From: Ascarosepion bandense
Lineage: Eukaryota > Mollusca > Cephalopoda > Sepiida > Sepiidae
Direction: 5' to 3'
DNA: 64,000 bases
Assembly (NCBI GenBank): GCA_037127315.1
Contig: JBBBDQ010001293.1
Location: 640,001-704,000, forward strand
The position numbers and the translations under genes are program-made. How positions within the stretch are numbered: the stretch's first letter is position 1; each line of letters begins with the position of its first letter. Shown piece by piece: positions 50,639-61,045 of the stretch. The notes beneath the pieces are model-generated. The model saw nothing but the letters and a program-made list of their open reading frames with translations, was not told the origin of the DNA and did no database searches.

Positions 50639-51035
50639 TCATAATATATTATAGAAAATGGAAGACAATTAACCTTATTGCTTCTAATAATAATAACGCT
50701 ATCAAATCTCAACTAGTGATGACTAATATATTGTATGAATTTCAATGCCTTGTGTTTTTTGTCATAAAACAATTAACCTATATTAGCCATAATACCACTT
50801 CCTTGAGTAGACGCTTAACATGCCACCTATTTAGTAATAATAGTACAATAAAAAAACATTTTAACCCATAACTTACTAGATCTCTTAAGAAGAATTTTGG
50901 TTAAAAATATAAAAATACTATTTAAATCACAATGTCAAAGACTCATACCTATAAGAGAGGCATTATATATCAAACAATTTTCTCCTACCATCAACCTATT
51001 TAACTGTGGAACTGGAGTTTTGAAAGCTTTTTTTA

Positions 51036-51230
51036 AAAAAAAATAGACGCTCATTTCATGTGCGATGCCACTTCTGGTAGCCATGAGATATAGCCCAGTG
51101 GTCGAAATAAAGGCCTCTGTTCGAAATTGCTAATACCTGAAGAAGGCCAAAACCTCGTAAATATGACAGTAAAAATGAGAACAATAGTCCGAATAATGTA
51201 AATAGGCTAAATACTACCTCATGTCAGAAA
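51036..51230 (+). mobile_element. PLE 3' region
   Basis: ACCTGAAGAAGGCCAAAACC at 51139 resembles a hammerhead core with the stem II loop deleted and G12 changed. AACAATAGTCCGAATAATGT follows and is shared, inverted, with 34440-34500. It is probably the 3' end of the PLE at 48827. Confidence 0.5.
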
Positions 51231-51420
51231 TATAGACAGATGCATGTATACTAATAAAAAAATAAAATCATAAGTACTAAAGGACTAAAATTATCGTTTA
51301 TAGTCAAGAAAATATCACAGAAAGAAGCCAACGCAACAGGAATTTTCAAGAGCAAAAAGCAACGACGAAAGTAGATAAAAGCTAAAAGAAAGCGAAACTA
51401 AAATTAAAAAGAGAGAAGTC

Positions 51421-51657
51421 TTTGAAGGAACGATATGGTGAAACGAAGAGTTTGCCCTTGTACGGCGAAAAATGCGGCTGTATCTGATTAGATGGCTGCG
51501 TCTCTGGAGAAAAGGATTTCTTTAATCCATGTAATTCAAGATGGGTCTTATGTGTGTGTGTGTGAGAGAGTGAGAGACAGAGACAGAGAGACAGAGAGAC
51601 AGAGAGAGAAGGGGAGTCCAGATTGTTCCATTTATTAAAGAAGAATGAGGAGCACAA
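51421..51657. repeat. long inverted repeat, left arm (237 bases)
   Basis: From TTTGAAGGAACGATATGGTG to AAGAAGAATGAGGAGCACAA, with a (TG)n/(GA)n microsatellite at 51551-51612. The right arm is 52175-52411. Outside the microsatellite the arms differ at only a few places by eye. Confidence 0.9.
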
Positions 51658-52174
51658 TTTCCATATGCACGGATGGCCCGGAGGAGAAAGTTGTACCGCC
51701 CGTGGGTGATGATAAGAAATATCAATGCGCATGAATGGGAAATCGTATTGTATTTTATGGCGATATCTAACGGACAAGTATAGTTATAAATGCGTTTATT
51801 TACGCCACAACTTCTCCTTGAAGAACTCGGAGCTATCACGACTCGGAGTTATTACAAATCATAACATAATAATAATAACAATGATAAATATATTCATGCC
51901 AATTTTTAGAATAAGCTTTACTCATTGGCATGTTTGCTTAGCGGTATATCAACTAATTATGGGTCATTTATTGCAGAAATTTAATTTTCTTGACAGTATT
52001 AGTAATTTTTTACAAAAAATGTATTGCTGGTGTTTTTTTTTCCTTACAGAAAGCTATATTTTGTAATTTAATTTAATTTTTAATTTTTAACATTTTTTTT
52101 TTTTTACTACGAGAATGTATTGTTGGTATTTTTACTATAAAAATGTGCATACTTTAAAAATATTTTCACTCAGT
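51658..52174. other. spacer of the inverted repeat, no gene
   Basis: About 517 bases, partly T-rich. The ORF at 51725 has no recognised domain. Confidence 0.4.
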
Positions 52175-52248
52175 TTGTGCTAATCATTCTTCTTTAATAA
52201 ATGGAACAATCTGAACTCCCCTTCTCTCTCTCTCTCTCTCACTCACTG

Positions 52249-52283
<35 letters not shown>

Positions 52284-52411
52284 AGACCCATCTTGAATTA
52301 CATGGATTAAAGAAATCCTTTTCTCCAGAGACGCAGCCATCTAATCAGATACAGCCGCATTTTTCGCCGTACAAGGGCAAACTCTTCGTTTCACCATATC
52401 TTTCCTTCAAA
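52175..52411. repeat. long inverted repeat, right arm
   Basis: Starts TTGTGCTAATCATTCTTCTT, includes (TC)n and (CA)n at 52222-52284, and ends CACCATATCTTTCCTTCAAA. Reverse complement of 51421-51657. Confidence 0.9.
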
Positions 52412-52667
52412 TAACTGGGACCTTAACAGGTGCTAACACCCCTGGTCGAGGTGAACCTGGGAACAACAGCAATTTAGAAGTAGTTTCACGCTCCCTAAAA
52501 CATCCTGATTAGAGGTCTTGTTACTGAATGTAGTTTTTCATCATCCCCAGGACAGTACTATTCAAAGTTTTTTTCTAATTTTGGTTTATATAAATTTTAC
52601 TATAAACAAACCATCTTTCGGTCCAGTAACATCTGGCTATCATCACGTATCAGACATTTTTTATTAA
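52412..52667. other. no gene recognised
   Basis: GGTCGAGGTGAACCTGGGAA near 52446 is G+C-richer than its surroundings but not recognised. Confidence 0.3.
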
Positions 52668-52888
52668 GTAAGTTGCCATTGCTTTCTGCTGTAGACCGGT
52701 TGCCAGCCAAGTCTATAGAACCAAATCTATCCTGTTACTTAACCCATAAGTAGAAGGAATAGACGGATTAATAACTTTCCCAAGGGTATTTGCGCGTAAG
52801 TGAATGCAACGAATTCAACTGGAATTTGAACTCGACTCCCCGAGTTGTCGTTCCGAGCTGATATCCACTGCACCACAACGCACATCCC
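52668..52888 (-). mobile_element. tRNA-derived SINE, 3'-truncated
   Basis: Minus strand: GTGCGTTGTGGTGCAGTGGA, TCGAGTTCAAATTCCAG (B box), TTCACTTACGCGCAAATACC, GGCAACCGGTCTACAGCAG. The last part of the SINE (TGATCGCCC onward) is missing. Confidence 0.82.
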
Positions 52889-53160
52889 ATGATGATAATA
52901 CTTAAAAAATAAAATTGAAAAAACTGGTTAGGTAAACGATTTCGCACCTCGCTCAACAGAGCTAAATCGAGGTGAATAAACAAAAAATTATTGAATGAAA
53001 ATGAGTTGGAGGCCGAATATATGCTCCTTGTGTTTACCCAGTTTAGGGTTTTAAAGTCTGAATATAGATGGTCTTTAATATTTTGAGGTGGTAACTAGAG
53101 TGGGATGCACTTAAGTTGGAAAATGCGTCTGCACTAAAGCTAGAGGCACAATTATGGTTA

Positions 53161-53466
53161 TTAATAAGGTGTTTCGCAATATAAGACCCGTACGTACGTC
53201 AGCCTATCTGACGAAGAATAGTTCAAATTACGGATTTTTGCAGGTACGTGTCGTCTAATTCTGGTATCTAATCTTTGAGTCGTTCTCTCTATGTAGTGTG
53301 ATCCACAACTACATTTAAACATATGAATCAAAGATCTATTATGATATATGGAAAGAAAATGCTTCCTTTTAGATGAAAAAACAGGTTTAGCAGAAAAAAC
53401 TACATCAGTATTGGCAGCAAAGTAAGTGTCGGACTGCAACAGAAACCCGCTTAGCAAATCATTCAC
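53161..53466 (-). pseudogene. PLE GIY-YIG nuclease fragment, second lineage
   Basis: 101 codons with LIHMFKCSCGSHYIERTTQR and LDTRIRRHVP. Two cysteines precede the YIG position as C.C, and R in RLDTRIRRH is in the place of the catalytic arginine. The glycine of YIG is replaced by glutamate, which should disable cutting. The domain continues in another frame to about 53030. Confidence 0.7.
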
Positions 53467-53816
53467 TGACAGAACCCAGTCAAAGAAAACGTAGGTCCAC
53501 TGTCCATCTTTGAACAGTAGCTGGTTTAACTTTACTGAGCTCTAATACCTTATTCTTAATCACTGACTGGACAGTATCCAGTGAATAGGCATTGTTATAG
53601 AGAGTGGTAGTAATAAACTTGATTTCATCATCCAACTTAGTTTTAGAGCAGAACCTCAAGGCCCTATGGGTAAGGGTCTTAATTAGGTTAATTTTACGAT
53701 TTGGGGAGCAAAAGGAATCCTACCTGGTATACAAACAAGTAAATGTCGTTTTACGGTAAACTGAAGTAAAAAAAACAGATCTGCTCCCCAAAACATCAAG
53801 AAAAGGAAGAGGAAAA

Positions 53817-54101
53817 TTAATCTTTCTCTTGTTCAAATTTTATAGAGGAATGCATATTATTAAGGGACAAAAGGAAGTGGTCCGCTTTAATTTCATCGTT
53901 CATGAAATAAAAAGTGTCATCTACATAACGGAAATTAATATCGAGTTTAATACTTTCAAATAATACACTCTCCTCACGGAATCTCACAAAGATGTTAACT
54001 AAAATGGGTTCCAAATGAGAACCCATTGAAACACCATGTATTTGCTCATACATCACGCTGTCAAAACCAAAATCTAAGGACATCGTGGCAAATTGTATCA
54101 A
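53817..54101 (-). pseudogene. PLE reverse transcriptase catalytic fragment
   Basis: 95 codons containing GVSMGSHLEP (normally GVAMGSPLGP) and FRYVDDTF, the catalytic pair of aspartates. SMGSH and LEP carry substitutions at usually fixed proline and glycine positions. 5' truncated. Frame lost after SIKFEQEKD. Confidence 0.75.
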
Positions 54102-54355
54102 TTCGACAAATGTCTCCTCAGAAATAACGGGAGTTGAGGACTAACTACCATAAAAAGCATCAGCACATATATCAATATATATATATATTCTTCACTACTT
54201 GATGACATAAACGTTGCAAGAAATAAATAATATGGCTGTTAATAAACCAACACGTGGCAAGAGGTTTAATAACCGGTATTAAAGAGAATGACCTAAGCCG
54301 ATACTGTCTCTGTTGTCTCTGTAATGAACTGATCCGACACTGTTTCGCCATTCTC

Positions 54356-54385
54356 TGTCTGTCTGTCTGTCTGTCTGTCACTCTC

Positions 54386-54440
<55 letters not shown>
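54356..54440. repeat. (CTGT)n and (CT)n microsatellite
   Basis: Compound simple repeat between two PLEs of opposite orientation. Confidence 0.95.
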
Positions 54441-54444
<4 letters not shown>

Positions 54445-54480
54445 GCTTGACAGGAGGGATATATCAATATATATATATAA

Positions 54481-55028
54481 CGTCTGACGTTGCACTTAAA
54501 TAAAAATTCAAATATATTCCGTCATTTAGAACAACACGGTTATCAACGCACACTTCTGAGAAAAACGCTTGTTGATAACACGTACATACTCAAACAAGAA
54601 AATAATAATCAGAAACTAAAAATCCTCGAAGCACTCTACATTAAACAATTTAAATCTGGTTTGAATACAACCAATTTCGATATTTCCAACAACGTACTCA
54701 AATGTCTGTAATCAGACCAGGGACCACAACACCACTATTTTGTCACTGTCTTCGGCCATCTGCCACGGTAGGGATGGACTTATATTTTCAATTCAATTAT
54801 CTTTATTGTTAATAGCTTAAATGTTCTATGTTTACTGTGTTTTAATATTTACTCTTTGATAATGGCTTATGTGAGCCGAAAGCTTAGACCCGATAAAAAA
54901 TTCAACAAATACTGTGATTTTTTGTTGTCTTTTAACGACATCACCATCAAGTATATCAGACGGTATAAACGGATCCTACACAAAATTAATAGACAAAACT
55001 TGTCTATATTATTCAATGAAACCTGCAT
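54481..55028 (+). mobile_element. PLE 3' end, young copy of 36013-36560
   Basis: Starts CGTCTGACGTTGCACTTAAA and matches 36013-36560 with about eight single-base differences by eye. It holds the end of the GIY-YIG domain (frame 54490-54711: KILEALYIKQFKSGLN), the same 3' UTR with TTATGTGAGCCGAAAGCTTA, and ends in (TA)n. (TA)n also precedes it at 54466-54479. Confidence 0.9.
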
Positions 55029-55030
55029 TA

Positions 55031-55093
<63 letters not shown>
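55029..55093. repeat. (TA)n microsatellite
   Basis: TA run at the 3' end of the PLE copy. Confidence 0.95.
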
Positions 55094-55094
<1 letters not shown>

Positions 55095-55985
55095 CAAATC
55101 TTTTTGGTGATTCTTTTTTTAATAATCCACGATTTAAATCTCAATTCTTCTCGGATAGTTTCAATTCACTATCAGATTTTTTAACCTTCTCTGTTTTTGC
55201 AAGAGTCTTCAGACCTATAAATACGCAGATGATAATTAGCAAACGAATAAATTTCTTGAATCATCACGTTCTCCGAAAAAATCAAGTTATTTTCCCGGCT
55301 TTTAACCCTTATTTTCTTGGTTGGGGCGCTGAATCATGGACATCCTTAATGATGTACACTACTTTAGATAAAATGAAATTCTATTTACTTATGAACAAGA
55401 CGGCTTATCTGAAGTGAAAAAAGAAAGAAAGAGACTACTACCTTATCACGTATAAATCTTTCCCCAATCTGAAAACACGAGTCATGTTCTCAAATAGGCT
55501 CCTTAGATCTAAATTTTTCTATGAATGTAATGTATGCTGCCAAACGCCTTCCGATATATCTAAACTGTCAGTTTTATACAAAGGTTTTCTAAAATCAAGG
55601 GCGAAAAGAGCCTTTTAGCGAGTCAAACTTAGAGGTTTTAATAAAGATCATTGTATACTGACAATCGCAAATAAATCAATTGATAACTATTAACAGCAGC
55701 AACAACTCAAATAGCTAGTAAACGTTTCTCAAATCAAACATAATAGAATAATGAAGATGTTGAGATTTACACTGCTTCAATTAAAGGGTTAGAAAGAAAA
55801 TTTCCATCAATAAAGGAAAGAACGATAACAGCTACTAGACTTAAGAAATCTGGACAAATATTAGAGTACCAACAATTATCTCCTATCAGCCAAACAATGG
55901 GCAACAATGTCTATGACAATATGAACAATTGCGTCCATAATAATATCTATATGAAGACAAATGATAAAGACAGTTCAAAATAATA
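55094..55985. other. no gene recognised, possibly old PLE
   Basis: ORF 54914-55417 is mainly a microsatellite read-through. 55440-55640 has RYKSFPNLKTRVMFSNRL-like words without a sure match. Because an RT motif follows at 56000 this could be the worn 5' part of a PLE. Confidence 0.3.
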
Positions 55986-56105
55986 CAAAATAAAGTTATG
56001 GCGTATCTATGGGCTCACCCTGTGGTCCTACGTTATTTAAATTCTATAAAGTTAACTTGAAAAATGTTTCAAAATATTTCTTATTGGATAATTGATATAC
56101 GTAAA
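55986..56105 (+). pseudogene. PLE RT motif relic
   Basis: Plus strand reads GVSMGSPCGPTLFKFY in one frame, the conserved RT stretch G(V/I)(A/S)MGSPLGP found in the PLEs here at 62860 and 54050. No further RT motif remains. Confidence 0.6.
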
Positions 56106-57010
56106 AAATGTAGAATTATGGGAGTAAATGTGAATCTTATAGGGAAGTAAATGCTGGAAAGTGAAGAGAACACTTGAGACAACAAATTACCATAATCAGT
56201 TTGACTGAGTAGAATAGTCACTGATTCAAACAAAATCCCCATGAAGGAGGCACCAGTTGCATACACAGCAAATTTAACGTTTTTTAACTTCCATTGGATA
56301 TGTGAGCGAAAACTTTTCCATGGTGCTGTTGTTAACACCGCGACACCGGACCCAGTGTTTCTTCTCTGCTCTTGATATCGCTAATTGAAACCTGGATAAC
56401 TGGCAACGTGTAAAATATGATCTAATATGTCACTGTTTCGAGCAGATTTTAGGGTTCGTCCATGGACCTTAATTATCAAGAAGCCACTGTGCTGGTCGTT
56501 GTATAATGGTATAGGCGCTGTTCACCTTGTACAATTATATTATGCTGGACGGTTTAAACACGCCATTTACTGTTAACTGACACATTTTATTACTACATTA
56601 AAATTTTCAACCTATTCTCAAACTCCGTATAATAAGGGTCAGTTCAGCAGAATAATTAACTGTGTCATCGATCCCATATTTTAAATCATTTCGCCATGAA
56701 CAAGGTGCTAAGTCACGCAAGGGTTTACTGTAAGTGAAATAACATGACAAAATGTTAATGAGGAGATGGGCAATAAAAGAACAGGTTCAAATCGACAGAA
56801 GACAGTATGTAATGTTGAATATAAAATTTGGTAGTTTTTATTTAACAAGAACAGAAGAAGCCAAAAGAGTTTTCCACGACAAAAAGTGCGAGACAAGTAA
56901 CCAACTTATGGTTAAATATTTCAAGCGTAAAAAGATAGACTTAGTAAATAATCTAGTACGACGCTTATATTAAGGATCACGGGGTATAAAAGTCTGACGA
57001 TAAAAGTACA
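56106..57010. other. no gene recognised
   Basis: Mixed-composition DNA. ORFs at 56081 and 56752 have no motif. Confidence 0.3.
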
Positions 57011-57021
57011 CTCGACAGCAA

Positions 57022-57168
57022 CGGGAGGTTTTATCGAGCTTCATACCACAACTTAATTGCTGTTGTTTTTAGGTTTACGCTGACCCGGGGTGGCAGTACC
57101 TGTTATTGTCTCAGCTATGGGAATGTAGTTAGCACTCAACATGAGGTCAAAATATTATAAACATTACT
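57022..57168 (+). repeat. dispersed repeat family B
   Basis: GGGAGGTTTTATCGAGC, TGACCCGGGGTGGCAGTACC, TATTGTCTCAGCTATGGGAA, AACATGAGGTCAAAATATTA recur in order at 60240-60352. Origin unknown. Confidence 0.7.
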
Positions 57169-57224
57169 CCCGCATCAGTAAGCGATCTGGCGAGACGGAC
57201 AAACATAACCCATGATCTCGAGAA

Positions 57225-57690
57225 GGACCTTGACAGGGAGTGGTGGATTGGGGTAAGAAGTAAATTTCAGTGCTTCTAAAACGAAACTCCTATCTGTCAA
57301 CCATCACAGGCAATCTCTCCTGCCACCTATAAGCATGGACCAAGCAAGTCTCCCCGAAAGCAATACACTGCGATTTCTCAGCCTTACACATTCTACCAAG
57401 CTCATGTGGAACCATTACATTGAATTAATAGCTAGATCCACTGTAGGAAGGTTGGGTTATTGTGTCGGGCCAGGAAGTTTTTTTTCCGCTTGAAACCATC
57501 TGGCACATATACAAATCAACCATTCGGCCGTGCATGGAATATCTAGTCAGGCGCCCCTGCTGTTCGTCACAGTGTTCTCGACAGGCTCCAAAAGACAATC
57601 TGTAATGTGATTGGTCCTGAACTGGCAGCACGACTCCAACCAATTTCTCATCTGTCTCTTGTATAATTATTTTCATTGCTTCTGCTATGA
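57225..57690 (+). mobile_element. LINE internal fragment (jockey/CR1-type)
   Basis: KFQCF.NETPICQ-region bases equal the NFNASKTKLLSINHHRQS block in another frame; then MDQASLPESNTLRFLSL, GRLGYC, STIRPCMEYL, LAARLQPISHLSL. Several frameshifts. Ends at about 57690 without the usual 3' tail. Confidence 0.7.
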
Positions 57691-57811
57691 TTTCTGTAGG
57701 TTAGCATCTGCCATTCTGATAGAGCGCAAAGAAGGCATATGTTTACATTTTTTTAAATTCGTGCAAAGTAAATATGTATGCACCTTTTTAACTGAATGCA
57801 TTTCTATCTTT

Positions 57812-57990
57812 TATCTTATGGTCAAATCACACTTCAAACATTGGTTCTCGTTTGATCACTGAAGTCAAGCAATGTCAAGCATAGTTAATACTTAGATAAG
57901 AAACACTTCACAACAATGCGTATGTTTAGGAATTTTCTGCAATCTGATGAAATATTATTTGGCTTTAAAATAACCTGCAGAAGGATAAGC
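57812..57990 (+). repeat. worn 5S-derived SINE with GATAAGC tail
   Basis: TTATGGTCAAATCACACTTC, TTGGTTCTCGTTTGATCACT, GAAGTCAAGCAATGTCAAGC and AATACTTAGATAAGAAAC follow 5S rRNA. The tRNA part is mostly deleted. The end AAATAACCTGCAGAAGGATA then AGCTG matches the tail of the SINE at 4649. Confidence 0.62.
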
Positions 57991-58202
57991 TGTAAATATA
58001 TATATAAATAAATTTAAAATATACTCATGTATATCCACACCTTTACATAACTCCAACTACAAAATTATAATACAAATACAACTATATCTACATACATCTA
58101 ATAAATGATTTTAAATATACTACAAATGAACTCAAAAATATCAGGACATATCCACACACACACACATACACACACACACACACACAAGCATACATATATG
58201 TA

Positions 58203-58245
<43 letters not shown>

Positions 58246-58346
58246 AAATAAATTTCGATGTTCAAAACTGTTGAATGATCATTTCAACATGAAATCACTA
58301 AGGATCAGTTTTTTGAGATTTACCTTCCTACTTTTCCGTTTGTATT

Positions 58347-58386
<40 letters not shown>

Positions 58387-58590
58387 GCAGACACCCATAC
58401 ACATTTTCATAGAAATAAGATATACAAATAAAAATTGATTAATATCTATTTATATATCACTCTGTACACTATAGTAGTCATACAAAATTATAAATACACA
58501 CACAGATAAATAAACATAAGACATCTAAGTGTATGTCTATATGTGTATATAATTTTTTATATATTTAACTCATCCTTATCCTGTAAATAA
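57991..58590. repeat. AT-rich with (CA)n and (TA)n tracts
   Basis: (CA)n at 58158-58190, (TA)n at 58208-58240 and 58351-58386. No gene. Confidence 0.6.
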
Positions 58591-58968
58591 AATGAACTCT
58601 TCACCTGTCCAATAGATGTGGGTGGAGTGTGAAACTATCGCCCGGTTCACACTCCACCCACATCTATTGGACAGGTGAAGAGGCTCATCCCTTGTTTCCT
58701 GTTTAGGATGCGGTTTCCGGTTTTCTCTTTTCCAATATTTTCACTCTTTTCTTTTTTTATTTTTTATTTTTCAATTGGAGTAGATACACTAAACTATCGC
58801 CCGGTTCACACTCCACCCACATCTATTGAACAGGTGAAGAGGCTCATCCCTTGTTTCCTGTTTAGGATGTGGTTTCCGGCTTTCTCTTTTTCATTCTTTT
58901 TATCCTTACGTAGCCCCCTGCGCATCAGTGGCGTTACCGCCTTGCTTGGGGTGATATGATTAAAATAT
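58591..58968 (+). mobile_element. LINE-tail tandem element with inverted end
   Basis: Two units in plus orientation (AAGAGGCTCATCCCTTG, CAATTGGAGTAGATAC, TATCGCCCGGTTCAC) and the tail CCCCCTGCGCATCAGTGGCG, GGGGTGATATGATTAAAA. Its left end is an inverted copy of part of the unit, giving the hairpin at 58597-58682. (TA)n follows. Confidence 0.82.
58597..58682. repeat. perfect 37-base-pair hairpin
   Basis: CTCTTCACCTGTCCAATAGA at 58597 begins an arm of 37 bases whose exact reverse complement is 58646-58682. The 12-base loop is ACTATCGCCCGG. Confidence 0.93.
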
Positions 58969-58975
58969 ATATATA

Positions 58976-59454
58976 TATACTAACCGACAGTCCAATGTTT
59001 TAAAGTAGACCTGTCCCGTTTATTTCCCAATCTCACCTTTCCTAAGATGTATCTAGAAAAATGATATTGTATCTAATGTTAGGTGTGCTCTTATTTTCAA
59101 ATCTGCCATGTCAATTCTTCTTGGGTTATTTCATGCCGACTTTTATCCGAAGCACAATCTGAGGAACGAACTCACTGCTTAGTATTAATTATGGACTAGA
59201 TTTCCATCGTTAAATTAAATACGATTAATTATCTCTCGCATTTATGAAATACGGTGGAAAGTTTCTCTATCGAGATGACATGTCTCGATATCTCTCTCGG
59301 TATTGTCTGATCGCGTGTGTTGTATAATCGTTGGGTCGGTGTGGAATGGTATTGAAGGTAATTTATGATTGCCAGTGAAAATGATAGGACTTTGTCGAAT
59401 TATTAAATATCTTGGTCGGTGTGGAATTTTCCAGGAAGAGTATTTTGCACTGGG
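58976..59454. other. no gene recognised
   Basis: Contains a repeated word CTTGGTCGGTGTGGAAT / GGGTCGGTGTGGAATGG (59334, 59411). The 72-codon minus ORF here has no domain. Confidence 0.3.
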
Positions 59455-59790
59455 CGACACAGGGATATGTCACTGATGGGTAAGACGCATGTGGCTGGAG
59501 GATTTTGTTTTGATGAGAGACGATCAAAAAGTTTCAGCGTCCAAGATGGCAGGGAGTGCATCGTAATTACGATGTGTCAGGTGTCAAAATTTGGATAATT
59601 ATTTAAGTAACGTCAGCCGCTACAGAGAGACAGTTTAAAGAGCAACTGCAGATAGCAGTCCAGTTGTTAACTTGTGTCTGTCGCCAACTAAACTCCGACT
59701 CCTCATCATAAGTCACTGAAGAAAAGAAAATAGTAATAAAAATATTGTGACTTTTTATAAATCCGTGTCCATGTTTTTTTTTGTTTTTTT
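59455..59790 (+). other. LTR-like stretch, unproven
   Basis: TTATTTAAGTAACG at about 59600 and AATAAAAATATTGTGAC at about 59734 are spaced like a TATA box and a polyadenylation signal, and the block is G+C-richer than its flanks. No matching ends found. Confidence 0.3.
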
Positions 59791-60238
59791 TTTTAAATAC
59801 AAAGCCCAGAAAATCTTCTTGGAAACGATATTCAACATTTGTGGAATCGATAAAACGTCTACCTATCTTGCTTTATACTTTTCCCTGTCTTGAAATCGTT
59901 GTAAACAATACTACGCTGAACAGTGACGCTCTCTGTAGCCGAGAGGTAAAGCACACCGAATTATACAGTGATTTCTTTTTCAAAGAAGGGATGTAAGCCG
60001 GAGAGCATATTTTTTATTAGGATTTCTCGAATACAGCGGTTTATGGACGTAATTCACGCTGCTTAAAATAAAAACATGCCATCTTTTTCAAATAAGATTA
60101 TTCATTATAATAATATTTGAAGTAGCAAAAATATCGGATTAAATATAAATGTAGTCTTTATATAGAATGTGCAGTAGGTAAATTGCCGACATATTGTTAA
60201 TTTCACGCAAGCGCGTTGTTTGTTTGCAATACCTTTGA
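59791..60238. other. no gene recognised
   Basis: The 71-codon ORF at 59781 has no recognised motif. Confidence 0.3.
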
Positions 60239-60239
60239 T

Positions 60240-60352
60240 CGGGAGGTTTTGACGAGCGTCAAACTTGACCCGGAGTTGTAGAACCTGTTATGGTCCCAGC
60301 TATAGGAAAATAGTTAACATTCAAACTGTGGTCAGAACATTATAAAGTATTA
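60240..60352 (+). repeat. dispersed repeat family B, second copy
   Basis: GGGAGGTTTTGACGAGC, TTGACCCGGAGTTGTAGAAC, TATGGTCCCAGCTATAGGAA and CAAACTGTGGTCAGAACATT align with 57022-57168. Confidence 0.7.
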
Positions 60353-60529
60353 AATATAATTACTTACAATATATTTTCATCGTAAAAATTTGTAAAATTT
60401 TCTCGATTACATATTACAGTAGGGTCAGTTGGACACCTACTGTAAGAAAAAGAGCACCATGTCGCATTTAACTCTTCTAGAAAATTGGAAATAGCAAGCT
60501 GTTTTTTCTGATATTTGCTCCCGAAACTC

Positions 60530-61045
60530 CAATGTGAACATTTTAGAGTGTTTACGTGTTAATCTGATGCAGTGGATTAGGAAACACTTAGTTAAGTCTA
60601 ATGGTTATTAAGACGGCTAGATAAACTCATTCAGATCGTTCTGATAAGAAAACACCCCACCCCGAATGTTTGATGAGGGCTCAAGACGGAGGCCTACATC
60701 AAGTTCCTTCGTCTAGAAACTGGTTGATGGAAGACTATATGTCTGGTAACAAGACTATGCATAATGCCGCACAAGCACGAGAACCCAGTCAAGGCTTTCA
60801 GACAATTTCTGCGACTACATCACCCACTTCAATCTTGTCCCACAGATCCCCAAAGTGCAATTACCTTGATCATTGTGCGTGGAGGATAGGTGAGCGAATG
60901 ACCAACAAAACTCCCAGTAACACTAATGATGAACTGAAGTCCAGGATTATGGCAGCATTTGCCAACAAACAAGGAGACTGACCAGAAAAGATGCAGGAGA
61001 TTCCGGAGGCTGTGGTTGAACCCAAGAGCGATTATATTGAATAAA
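60530..61045 (+). pseudogene. Tc1/mariner-superfamily transposase relic
   Basis: Broken plus-strand frames: YVWQQDYA.CRTSTRTQSRLS and DNFCDYITHFN match the WQQDSAPCHT...LSDNFCD region around the second catalytic aspartate. Then CNYLDHCAWRIGERMTNKTP, NTNDELKSRIMAAFANK match the PDLNPLDYYVW...NTK.ELK.RI..AF end, in which the third acid lies. A final VVEPKSDYIE precedes a stop. Frameshifts and stops disable it. No terminal repeats identified. Distinct from the mariner at 26195. Confidence 0.72.

Larger units (their letters stand above)
48827..51035 (+). mobile_element. PLE split by an LTR and a family A repeat
   Basis: Three PLE pieces are in order. 48827-48948 encodes RT-end sequence like SELKHIKQTLV. 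49664-49875 continues NNNYPNYIIDKQMKLYLKN and ISIFYCSQTYINYKKDQ. 50645-51035 carries the nuclease: ILYEFQCL, LTYISHNTTSLSRRL, STIKKHFN and ALYIKQFSPTINLFNCG. YIG is changed to YIS. The pieces rejoin the frame order seen at 62422-63934. Stops and frameshifts are present. The inserts are 48949-49663 and 49876-50638. Confidence 0.78.
53025..54166 (-). mobile_element. PLE of a second lineage, 5'-truncated
   Basis: Minus-strand pieces in order: ISEETFVELIQFATMSLDFG, EQIHGVSMGSHLEPILVNIF, LDINFRYVDDTFYF (RT catalytic site), LPFLDVLGS, SVYRKTTFTCLYTR, NLIKTLTHRALRFCSKTKLD, then the GIY-YIG part FKCSCGSHYIERTTQRLDTR and HLINNHNCASSFSADAF. Starts at about 54166, next to (TA)n. YIG has become YIE, and there is at least one stop (TR*DS). 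Clearly different from the CPFREC lineage. Confidence 0.82.

Noticed and set aside
53205..53245. CTGACGA at 53208 as a hammerhead core
   Set aside because: It lies in the coding region of a minus-strand PLE nuclease and has no GAAA/stem partner.
57946..57985. CTGATGA as a hammerhead core
   Set aside because: No GAAA with a stem II follows within a reasonable distance.
59242..59460. 72-codon minus-strand ORF as a host gene
   Set aside because: No domain, no splice context, no homology recognised; overlaps a short repeated word.
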